A stretch of 33,230 bases of DNA. Origin: Cyanophora paradoxa (lineage: Eukaryota; Glaucocystophyceae; Cyanophorales; Cyanophoraceae). The stretch is from assembly GCA_004431415.1 (NCBI GenBank), contig QPMI01000322.1, positions 1-33,230 on the forward strand, read 5' to 3'. Below, one piece after another: positions 19,441 through 28,100 of this stretch. The notes below the pieces were generated by a model. The model was not told the origin of the DNA and did no database searches. It saw only the letters and a list, made by a program, of their open reading frames with translations. The position numbers were made by a program, and so were the translations under genes. Within the stretch, counting starts at the first letter, position 1, and every line of letters begins with the position of its first letter.

Positions 19441-21656
19441 CAGCGTCAGCCCCCGGTTTTGGGGGCGCCCAAACCAGGGCGGGGGGCGGGTCCCTGCGGA
19501 AACCGCGTTCAGCGCCGCCTCCCAAGCGATTCGGCAGCCCTCCAGGGGGCCGTGGTTGGCGGGGGGCGGGGAGGCGGGGGGCGGGCGCCCTGCGGAAGCA
19601 GCGTTAGCGCCGTCTCCCAAGCGATTTGGCGGCCGTCTGGGCGCGATACTAGGGCCTCGCCCGGCAGAGCCAGGGCCGGGGCGCGGGCCGGGCCTCGTAC
19701 CGGGGTACGTGGTTGGGGGGGGGGGGGGGGGGGGGCGGGGGCCCTGCGGGAGCAGCGTTCAGCGCCGCCTCCCAAGCGATTCGGCAGCCCTACGGGCGCG
19801 ATATTAGGGCCCCTCCAGGCATCGCCAGGGCCGGGGGCGCGGCCGGGCCTCGTACCGGGGTACGTGGTTGGCGGGGCGACGGAGAGCCGGGGTGTGGGGC
19901 GGGGCCCTACGGGAGCAGCGTTCAGCGCCGCCTCCAAATCGATTTGGCGGCCGTCTGGGCGCGGTACTAGGGCCCCGCCTGGCAGAGCCAGGGCCGGGGG
20001 CGCGGGCCGGGCCTCGCACCGGGGTACGTGGTTGGCGGGGGGGCGGGGGGCGGGGGCGGGGGCCCTGCGGAAGCAGCGTTCAGCGCCGTCTCCCAAGCGA
20101 TTCGGCGGCCGTCTGGGCGCGGTTCTAGGACCCCGCCAGGCAGAACCAGGGCCGGGGCGCGGGCCGGGCCTCGTACCGGGGTACGTGGTTGGCGGGGGGC
20201 GGGAGGCGGGGGCGGGGTCCCTGCGGAGCAGCGTTCAGCGCCGCCTCCCAAGCGATTCGGCGGCCCTCCGGGCGCGGCACTAGAGCCCCGCCGGCAGAGC
20301 CAGGGCCGGGGCGCGGGCCGGGCCTCGTACCGGGGTACGTGGTTGGCGGGGCGACGGAGAGCCGGGTGTGGGGCGGGGCCCTGCGGAGCAGCGTTCAGCG
20401 CCGCCTCCCAAGCGATTCGGCGGCCCACCGGGCGCGGCACTAAGGCCCCGCCCGGCAGAGCCAGGGCCGGGGCGCGGGCCGGGCCTCGTACCGGGTACGT
20501 GGTTGGCGGGCGGCGGGGGCGGATCCCTGCGCGAGCGGCGTCCAGCGTGGCTGACGCCACGCTCAAAAAGACCCTCCGATTGAATATCAAAGAGCGGGCA
20601 AAGGCGGCTGGCCCGCGCACCGCGGATACGTGGTTGTGGCGAAGCGCGCGCGCGCAGGGCATGGAGGCGGCATGCTGCAGCTCGTCGGCGATCCTGGCTC
20701 TGACTGCGCAAGACGCCAGCAGCCATTGAGTCCCATGCGTCGACGGCGAGGTGCCCCCAGAGCACGCGCGGTAACGGAGATCGCCCTGCGCAAATGAGCG
20801 CGGGCAGGCCGCGGTCGGCGCTCGGCGCAGGGGGCGGCGCGGGCGTGTGCAGACCTCGGCGCCGGCTTTTCGGCTCGTGATGGAGCGCGCACGGGATCGC
20901 GTTGACATGCGGCGGCGGCGCGAGGGCGACGAACCGCCAGATGCGCCGCGCCGGATCGCCCGCGGTGAGCGAACCGAGCACGATGCAAAGTGAGCCACGG
21001 ACCTATAGCAGTAGCTGTACATGTGCCGCGATGTGCGGCGTGTACTGCGGCGGCGAGCGGGGCCAGATGGAGGCGCCAGATATAGCGGCGGCGCCTGGGG
21101 AGTGCGACGCGCTCGAGCGTTTCGCACACCGGGCGATGTGTGGCTGGAGCTGGTGCCTCGTAACGCTGTCCCCCCGGTTTTGGGCAGCCCCAAAACCGGC
21201 GCTGGCGCGGCGGCGGCAGCGCGGAGGACCCGAAGCGGTACACAGCGCAATCGTTGCGCTGTACCGCGCATGCATAACGCGACCAGAGCGCTAGCAGCGC
21301 GGACTGCATGACGGAATCGCTGTCCCCCCCTCCGCAAGCGGGCGCGCGGGACCTTGGCGCGCGGGCGCGCAGCGGGGATCCGCTAGCAAAAAGGACCTAT
21401 GCGCGCCGATTCCCTAGCACTCGTGTAGCTGTCTTGCCGATCCCGCGCCGCGAATCCCGCGCCCGCAGTGGTCGAAAACCGATGGTGACGGGGCTAGACG
21501 CCGCCTAATGTATCGTGTTCAGTAGCATGCAACCTCCATTACTGCTATCTGTCGCCTAGCCCGCTGCCCCCCTCGCTGCGCCATCACACAACACATAATT
21601 CCCAACCCAATTGCTGTATTAATTTTGGACCAGAATGCGCTCTAGTGTCCCTGATA
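19441..21656 (-). repeat. Inverted repeat 2, right arm
   Basis: Reverse complement of 14841-17939, but shorter (2216 versus 3099 bp) because array 3 has fewer monomers here. The outer 1.12 kb (20531-21656) matches the left arm with a handful of substitutions and homopolymer indels. The inner end starts at CAGCGTCAG followed by the GGTTTTGGG/CGCCCAAACC hairpin. Confidence 0.94.
19480..20530 (-). repeat. Satellite array 3, right arm (7 monomers)
   Basis: Read outward to inward the monomer types are A B C D E G F. A-E match the left-arm types. G (about 19565-19695) combines variant bases typical of A, C, D and E and looks like a recombinant monomer. F is the inner-edge type, with an internal deletion of about 80 bp (junction near 19545-19552). 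A 20-bp G-run region at about 19716-19740 is probably unreliable in length. Confidence 0.9.
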
Positions 21657-21663
21657 TACTGCG

Positions 21664-21691
21664 CTACCAAATTAACGCGGTAATTTGGTAG
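21664..21691. other. Perfect hairpin CTACCAAATTA / TAATTTGGTAG
   Basis: Eleven-bp perfect stem with a 6-base loop (ACGCGG), starting 8 bp outside the outer end of inverted repeat 2. A similar word (GCTAATTTGGTGCCGCGC) lies near 22260 beyond the LINE insertion. Both may be remnants of the ends of one MITE split by that insertion. This last point is tentative. Confidence 0.7.
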
Positions 21692-21717
21692 TGCGGTAAT
21701 TGTCTTTTGCTTAGATC

Positions 21718-22222
21718 TAGATTTGCTAACCGCCATTGTTTTACCAACTCTACAATCTCGATTCCGCCGAGACACTCCGCCAGCTTCCACTTTCCCCTCT
21801 AGTGGTGTCCTACGTTTCGCCTCTCCTACTGTTCTACCGCCTTTGCCTCCTGCGACTACGTCTTCTAGTTCTGCTGTTAGCTCTGTCTTGTCGTCTTCGT
21901 CTAGATCTTCGTCTTCGACTGTAGTTCCTCGTGCTCGTTCTCCTTATTTGCTGCGTCCCCGTGCTCCTCGTCGTTCTAGTGTGACTAGTACTTCTGCGTC
22001 GACGCCCTTGAGCTCTTCTACTCCTTCTCCTCGTGCTCGTTCTCCTTATCTTTTGCGTTCTTCTGATCGTGTCCCTTCTCGTGATCCCTCTTGATTCTGT
22101 ATATATTTTGTGCTAGTTTACTGTATCTTTGATTTGTGATTGCTTTGTTGTCTTTAATATCACTACCTACGGGGGGTTCGCCCCACCGTAGTCTCTCAAA
22201 AAAAATAATTAGATTTGCTAAC
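21718..22222 (+). mobile_element. 5'-truncated non-LTR (LINE-like) retrotransposon copy with 13-bp target-site duplication
   Basis: TAGATTTGCTAAC occurs at 21718-21730 and again at 22210-22222 as exact direct repeats. Between them (21731-22209) is an insertion ending in AAAAAAAATAAT, the expected layout of target-primed reverse transcription. The body holds an open frame to the TGA at 22092-22094. It would be the C-terminal tail of a longer protein, low-complexity Ser/Arg/Pro with a repeated RARSPYLLR motif. I do not recognise a domain. A T-rich 3' UTR follows. Just before the A-tract is a stem-loop (CTACGG...CCGTAG with GGTTCGCC in the loop) and CTCTCAAAA, typical of a LINE 3' end recognised by its reverse transcriptase. 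The same 3' signature appears near 23940-24034. Confidence 0.8.
21736..22094 (+). pseudogene. Ser/Arg-rich C-terminal remnant of the LINE-like element's protein
   Basis: Open frame entering the truncated element at its left junction and ending at TGA 22092-22094. The composition is dominated by Ser, Arg, Pro and Thr, with two copies of RARSPYLLR about 50 residues apart. There is no own start codon inside the element that I would trust. The upstream ATG belongs to host sequence. No reverse transcriptase or endonuclease motif remains. It is most simply the 3' end of an ORF removed by 5' truncation. Confidence 0.5.
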
Positions 22223-22424
22223 ACTTTTGTATGGGCCGTACCCCAAATTGATGAAAACGCGCTAATTTGGTGCCGCGCTAAAGCGCCTACCGGCGCCGAA
22301 ATTTTAGAACGCGCCGCGGTAATATGTGGCGCGGTATTTAAGTCGTCTACGGTAGGGGGCCACTACCGTAGTACCGTAGACTCCGTAGTAGTAGTACGGT
22401 AGTACTACCGGCCCATAAGTAGTA

Positions 22425-22669
22425 TACTGTAAAACGAGAAATGTCCGGCAGCACTTAATATTCGGCGCTTTTCGGCATAGCCTCGCGGTGCCGAATATTT
22501 GAAACTGCCAGAATTGTGCAAATGTATGGTGAAAGAGGGATCGACGTACCCGCCGCCTAGGCGGACTGGCTGTTTTGCCGAAAATATGATGCCGATGAAC
22601 CACATTTTCGGCGCATTTTTAAGGATTTGCCGAAATAAAGTGACGCCGGACATTTCTCGTTTTACAGTA
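22425..22669. mobile_element. MITE-like element 1 (241 bp, terminal inverted repeats, TA duplication)
   Basis: Termini CTGTAAAACGAGAAATGTCC (from 22427) and its complement (ending 22667) are perfect inverted repeats of 23 bp, flanked by TA at 22425-22426 and 22668-22669. Size, lack of a coding frame and TA duplication fit a non-autonomous Tc1/mariner-type element. Internally it has a sub-hairpin around AATATTCGGC / GCCGAATATT. Confidence 0.85.
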
Positions 22670-22810
22670 AACTATGCTAGCGCTATATAAAGTACCGGGC
22701 CGCCGGGCCTACGTACTAGTACATATAGTATACGTACTATCATACTACTATGATATACCGGGCCTATTACCGGCCCCAAATTCTCTTGAAATACCCGGTA
22801 CTAGCTATAG

Positions 22811-22927
22811 GGCCGCCGGCGGGCGCGGCCGGCCGCCGGGCGCCCGGCCGGGCCGCGCCGCCGCCGGGCCGCGCGCGGCCCGGGCCCGGCGGCCGCCGGC
22901 GCCGCCGCGCCGGCGCCCGCGGCGCCG
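22811..22927. other. 117-bp block of uninterrupted G+C
   Basis: Every base from 22811 to 22927 is G or C. The block is built of GCCGGC, GGCCGCC, GGGCCC and similar self-complementary words. It is embedded in AT-rich sequence between two MITE-like elements. No periodic unit is obvious. It could fold into very stable structures and may be poorly replicated or sequenced. Confidence 0.9.
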
Positions 22928-22995
22928 ATCTTCAAGGCTTTGAAAACTGCAGTCTGCAGGCTGCAGCTGGCCCAGTGGAGATCTAGAGCTAGAAA

Positions 22996-23259
22996 TACCG
23001 TGTAACACTATATTATGACGGTCAAATTTATGTCGTTATAAAACTGGACCCTTCTCTTGGTGAAATATGACGGTCCCAAATTATGTCGTCATGAAATTTT
23101 CAGGCTTGTCTCAAGTTGTCTGGGGCGGTTTATTGTATGGGGCGACTTACCGTACCCGTTTTATGACGGTCTCAAATTATGTCGTTAGATCATGTCCGAA
23201 CCGACATAATTTGGTACCGACATAGTAAAGTGCCCGTCATATTATTGTGTTACACGGTA
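22996..23259. mobile_element. MITE-like element 2 (260 bp, terminal inverted repeats, TA duplication)
   Basis: Left end CCGTGTAACACTATATTATG (from 22998) pairs with right end CATATTATTGTGTTACACGG (ending 23257), about 90% complementary. TA flanks lie at 22996-22997 and 23258-23259. The interior repeats the theme TATGACGGTC followed by CAAATT(T)ATGTCGT three times in alternating forms, so the whole element can fold into a long stem. No coding frame. Confidence 0.82.
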
Positions 23260-23269
23260 CTTAGTGGGC

Positions 23270-23652
23270 TGCATATTTATAGTACTACAGTACTAAAACG
23301 TTTTGCCAAGTTGGGCGATCTACTAAATATTTCCCGCCTGCTAAAGCCGAGAATTTGAAGGGGTAGTCCATCTCCGCAATACAAAAGCTGCGAAGACTGA
23401 TCGACCTACTAAAGATTTACTATCTGCTAAAGTTTTCGACGTATATATATATATGTCTATCATAGTATCGATGACGTCGCTTTGACTGGTGGACGCGCCG
23501 CGGCAACGGCGCCGGCATATGCATGCGCATTGCGCTGCTGAATTTGCGCAGTCACGAACTCACGCGGCCGGAGTCACGGGGCCGCCGGCGCCGGCTCCGC
23601 ACGGTCCGACGGTCGAAATTTTAAAATGAGGCCCCCAAATTACATATGTGCC
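23270..23652. other. AT-rich non-coding segment
   Basis: No gene seen. It holds a diverged direct repeat (CGATCTACTAAATATTT / CGACCTACTAAAGATTT, each followed by CTGCTAAAG), a (TA)n run near 23443-23454 and a GC-rich patch near 23490-23610. Confidence 0.6.
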
Positions 23653-23840
23653 TGTACGTCGACAGAATTTTTTTTTTAAAGATCTACGGCGGGCGTACCC
23701 ACTCGTAGTACACAACGAGGATACAATTGCAAGTCACGGTATCAGGAATCACGGGGATTCGAAGTACAACGAAGCGGAAACAGCAGGAACCGAACCCGGA
23801 AATCCGGGAGGTCGTAGCACGACCTTGTACGTCGACAGAA
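23653..23840 (-). mobile_element. Short poly(A)-tailed retro-insertion on the minus strand with 15-bp target-site duplication
   Basis: TGTACGTCGACAGAA occurs at 23653-23667 and 23826-23840 as exact direct repeats. The 158-bp insert between them begins with ten T residues on the plus strand, i.e. a poly(A) tail on the minus strand. On the minus strand it contains GGTTCGGTTCC, close to the RNA polymerase III B-box consensus (GGTTCGANNCC). No A-box is evident. It may be a tRNA-derived SINE fragment, a truncated LINE or a processed transcript. Short plus-strand frames overlap it but are not supported as genes. Confidence 0.75.
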
Positions 23841-23938
23841 GGTACTAATACCGTACTATTATTATTATATATTACTACTGTAGCTAATAGCTATACGTAT
23901 ACGTCTTAAGCTTCATGCCAACATTAACATTGCCAAGT

Positions 23939-24034
23939 TTTCGGGGGTTCGCCGGCGCCCAACGTATATAGCGCGCGGTATTATACGTACGCCGGTATAC
24001 CGTATATATACGTACGTAGTCTCTCAAAAAACAA
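23939..24034 (+). mobile_element. Second LINE-like 3' terminus
   Basis: It shares GGGGGTTCGCC and then GTAGTCTCTCAAAAAA with the 3' end of the element at 21718-22222. Here the stem-loop region is enlarged by a palindromic insert (TATACGTACGCCGGTATACC). I found no clear target-site duplication, so its 5' limit is unknown. Confidence 0.5.
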
Positions 24035-24213
24035 ATACGGTAATGTTAAAGTGCGTACCTAGCTTATATTTATGTATTATTCAGTTTTACGGTAAGCAGC
24101 TCCGAAGCCTCCGATCGCCGAACCGACGAACCCGGAGCTCGAGCCTCGAGGGTCTCCTGAATTTCGAACCACTGAAACGGCACTTTCTAGTAAGTTTCTA
24201 CGTATACCCCGTC

Positions 24214-24432
24214 TACTGTAGGAATGCTTAAATTGCCGCGTAGTTAAATTGCCGAATTCGACCAAAACTGGAATTGCCGTGGCGATAAATTGCCGAATCC
24301 AGATTCTGCTCTATGGCGGGCTAGGAAAGTACCTACCCCACAAGCAATTGCCGTAATGCTAAATTGCCGAATTCGGCCTCTCGGCAATTTACGGCAATTC
24401 AAAACATCGGCTAAAAAAGCATTCCTACAGTA
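24214..24432. mobile_element. MITE-like element 3 (215 bp, terminal inverted repeats, TA duplication)
   Basis: Ends CTGTAGGAATGCTT (24216-24229) and AAGCATTCCTACAG (24417-24430) are perfect inverted repeats, flanked by TA on both sides. The interior carries many copies of AAATTGCCGAATTC in both orientations. The first five bases, CTGTA, are shared with MITE-like element 1, and both use TA, so one transposase family may mobilise both. Confidence 0.85.
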
Positions 24433-25186
24433 CCCGATCGGACAGGCCCTAACGGTGGTATATATAATATATATACCAAGTGTCTGGGGCCTTCATTTAA
24501 AAGTTCAAGTGTTAATTTAATCTAATTTGGAACTTCGAATTCGGGCCAACACTGGCCCAACAGATAGGAGGATCATGAACATTCATAAATGATCACGCGT
24601 ACGGTTGGCCGGAACGTTAGCACGTGCCGGAGATCATGCCCAGTTAGTGGCAGCTGCAGTCACCCAGTACATGCGATATTACTAAGTTAATTGCAAATTT
24701 AAAGTGCCAACAAACATATATATACATATACATCGCCGTGAGGGGGTACAAATATGGTTTCCATTGGGGTACAAGTATATTACTCGTCTGCGTGTTTAAC
24801 GCACCGGTTCGCGGCGGAGCGCGCGCTCTATAGCTCTCTTTTGGGCGTTTCTTTGTCTTGTAAGAGCTCGATATGACTGCATGGGGTTCAGCAACTTCAG
24901 CGCGCGCAGCACGTCGGTTCGCGGCGATACCTTGGCCAACCCTTGAACTCGGCAAGCATGAGCATGATCGGCCCATGGCCAGCAGCTGTATGCGCAGGAG
25001 TGGCCCATTACCGGCACGCCTCGCAAACAGCTGGCGCTGCAGGCTCGTTAACGTTCCTCGCGCGCCAAACAACATCGTGCACTTAAGCTTGGCCGTCGGG
25101 ACGGTGCGGCTGCAGCTCATGATCAGCGGCTGTAGCTGGCGGACTCTTTTCGGAGTGCAGCGGCGCCAGCGGACTCTTTGCTGTTC
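24433..25186. other. Intergenic region upstream of the receptor gene
   Basis: AT-rich at first (ATATATACATATAC near 24716-24732), then rising in GC. Two opposing open frames (about 24644-25258 minus and 24873-25190 plus) have no recognisable domain and biased, unstructured composition. I treat them as chance. The word GCGGACTCTTT is repeated at about 25138 and 25169. The promoter of the downstream gene presumably lies here, but no specific element can be identified. Confidence 0.55.
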
Positions 25187-28100
25187 ATGATTTCGGGAGC
25201 AGTGCCAATGCCCGCGCCGGCCAGCCTGGGCGTTGATCGTAGACATCATGATGTGCATGATCCTAGCGATGTGCTGGAGTTAGCTGCGCGTGCAGGGTTC
25301 GGCGCAGCCCCTCGTGGCGCCGGCAGAGAGAGGCGTCGGGGCTCAGGCGAGGCGCCCAAGGAGGCGCTCCAGGCCGCAAATGCAACCGGTACCGCGACTC
25401 CAGCTGCAGGCGCGACTCGATGCGCGATTGGCGCACAGCCGGAGCCGCAACTGCAGGCGGCGGGGCGTGTCTCCTGCCCGCACGCTCTGTGCGACCTTGA
25501 CGGATCGGAGGCGGAGGCGGCGGCCTCTGCAGGCGGCTGCCGCCGCTCGCTCGCCCCGCGCCTCCGCTCCCTCGTCTCCCTCTTCGAGCGCAGCATCCGG
25601 GTGCCCGCGCGCCGCCTCGCCCGCGCGCCCCGCCCAGCTGCAACCGCGCGCCGGGCGCAGTGTCTGACGGGGCGGGGACGGGGCGCGCGGGGCGGCGCAG
25701 GGCAAGTCGCTGCTGCTCATCGGGGCGCTCTCGTCCTGCGTCCTCGCTCTCGTCGTCGGCATCCTTGTCACAGTCTTCCCCCAGTGCGCGCGCCCACCGC
25801 CCCCGGCCCGCCGCCCCGCGCCGCCGCCGAGGGGGCGGGGCCGGCAGGTCCTTCTACCGGCTGGAGGAGAGGAGCTTCGCGCTGGTGGCGGAGCAGCTCG
25901 CGGCGGCCCTCGCGCACGACCTCGAGGCCCAGCTCCGCGCCGCCGCCCTCCTCTCCCACCCCGCCCCCGGCCCCCGGGCCCGGGCCCGGGCCCGACCCCT
26001 CCCTTCGCGTGCGCCCGCCCGCCCTGTTGCCCGCCGCGCCGCCGGGGCCGATGTGGCGGCGGCTGCGCAGGCGGCTGCTGGCGGCGGGGGCGCGGGGCGG
26101 CGGAGCTCCTCGAGCTCCTCTCCGCCGACCTCGCCCTCCGTCCGCCCCGCCCGCCCGCCCGCCCCGCCCCGCGCCCGCGCCTCGCGAGCCGCGGAGGCGG
26201 CGCAGTGTACGACGCGGAGGGCGCCCTCGTCCTCTCCGCCGCCCGCCCGGCGTGCCCCTCCCCGACGCCCTCCGCGCCCTCCCCGCCCCTCCCCGCTCCG
26301 CAGGCCCGCCCGCCCCTCCCGCCCCGCACCCCGCCCTCACGCCCCGCCAGGCTGAGCGCTGGGTACGTGCTGCTGGAGGATGGGGACGCCGGCGCCCGCG
26401 CGCCGGGGTCGGCGCGGGGCGGCGCCGGCGCGGCGGCGGCGGCGCGCGTGCTCGCGGTCGCCTCGCACCCGGTGCGCGCCGCCGCCGGCAACGGCTCGGC
26501 CCCGGGGGCCCCGGGGGACGGGGAGCCTCCTCCTCGCCCGCCACTTCTCCGACGCCGCCCTCGCCGTGCGCCCCGCCCCCCCCGTGCGCCCGCGGGAGGG
26601 GTTGCGAGGGCGGGGCGGGCAGGGGCTGGCGCAGCGCGCGCAGGCGTGCACCGCCGCCTTCCTCCTCCCGCACGCCCCGAGGGCCTCCTCCACGCCCCCG
26701 CCGCCCCGCCGTCGGCCCCGGGCCCGCCCCCGCCGTCGCCCTCCACGGCATGCGCGCCGCCGGCATGCGGGCGGCGGAGGCGGCGGAGCTGCGGGGCGAC
26801 GCGGGGCCGGGGCCGGGCGGGTGTGCCCGGGGCGGGGCCGCTGGGCCCGAAGGGGCGGGGAGGGGGCGCGCATGGCGGCCTACTTCGTCGTGGCGGACGT
26901 CGCGGGGGCCCCCGCCTTCCTCCTCCGCGCCGACCGGCCCCGCGGTGCCCCGGGCCCGCCGCCCCGCCCCCGGCCGCGGCGCTGAGGCGGGGCCCGGGGC
27001 CGGGGGCCAGACGTGGTGGGGGTGGGCCTGGAGGAGGTGCGCCTGGCGGTGCTCCTCGTCGTCCTCGTCTCGGGCGCCTTCTTCACCTCCTCCTTCGCCT
27101 TCCTCGAGGGCATCGTCCTCCGCCCCGTCCAGTCCCTCACCAGCCAGGTCGAGGGCGCGCCCGCCCCCGCCCCGAGTCGCCCCCGGAGCGTCTCCTGAGG
27201 GGCGGGCAGGGATCGCGGCGACGGACGAGGTGGGGCGGCGGGTGGCGGCCCCGCGGGGGAACCGGCGGGACGAGATCGGGGCCCTCGCGGGGGCGGTCAA
27301 CGGGATGCTGGCGGCGATCCAGCGGACGCGGGACGCCATCCACGAGGCCCGCGCCGAGGCCCGCCGCCTCCTCTTCTCCGCGGTGCCCGCGCCCCTCGCC
27401 GAGCGCCTCGCGGGGGGCGAGGCCCTCGTCGCCGCCGAGCGCGCCCACGCGAGCGTCCTCGTCCTCAAGGTCTCGGGCTACGAGGCGCACCTCGCCGGCA
27501 TGGAGCCGGCGAGCTTCACGCACTGCTGGAGCTCCCTCCTCGGCGCCCTCGACCGCCTCTGCGCGCGGCGCGGGGCGGCCCCCTTCCTCGTCGTCGGGGA
27601 CACGCTCTTCACGGCGCTCGGCCTCCCCGCCCGCAGCGCCGCCCACGCCGCCCAGGCCCTCGCCCTCGCCCACGACGCCGTCGAGGCCCGCCCCGCCCGC
27701 CCCGCCCGCCCGCCCCGCCGCGGCCGCGCTGAGGGCGGCGCAGGTCGTCGCCGCCCTCTCCGCCTTCCTCGGCTTCAGCGCCGCCGCCAGGGCCGGCGTC
27801 GCCACGGGCCCCTCACCGCCGGCGTCCTCCGCCGGCCCCGCATCCGCCGCTACCAGTTCAACACATGGGCCCCGCCATGGCCGAGGCGAGCCGCCTCTGC
27901 GCCGTCGCCGCCCCGGGCCGCGTCGCCGCCACGCGCGCCGCCCTCGACGCGGCCGGCCCGGGGCCGGGGCGGTGGAGAGCGAGGGGTTGTTGCCGGCGGC
28001 GGGCCGCGGTACGCGCTGCTGCAGGCGCGGGGGACGCCGTGCGAGGGCCTGGAGGGGATCCTGGGCCTGGGCGGGGGCGGGGACGCGGCGAGCGAGGAGG

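Noticed and set aside
14841-21656. Simple target-site duplication flanking inverted repeat 2
   Set aside because: The outside flanks (GGAGCGC before 14841, TACTGCGCTAC after 21656) do not form a clean direct repeat, so I do not claim transposon insertion.
22304-22690. Small frames around MITE-like element 1
   Set aside because: They are contained in or cross a hairpin-forming element with defined termini. Coding is unlikely.
24644-25258. 204-codon minus-strand frame and 105-codon plus-strand frame upstream of the receptor gene
   Set aside because: They overlap each other, have no family resemblance, and run into AT-rich low-complexity sequence. The plus strand is better read as the upstream region of the receptor gene.
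25768-27468. Long minus-strand frame opposite the receptor gene, and long plus-strand frames opposite the E4 gene
   Set aside because: Conserved domain blocks and matched introns are on the other strand. The opposing frames are Arg/Pro/Gly/Ala-rich shadows of GC-rich codons.
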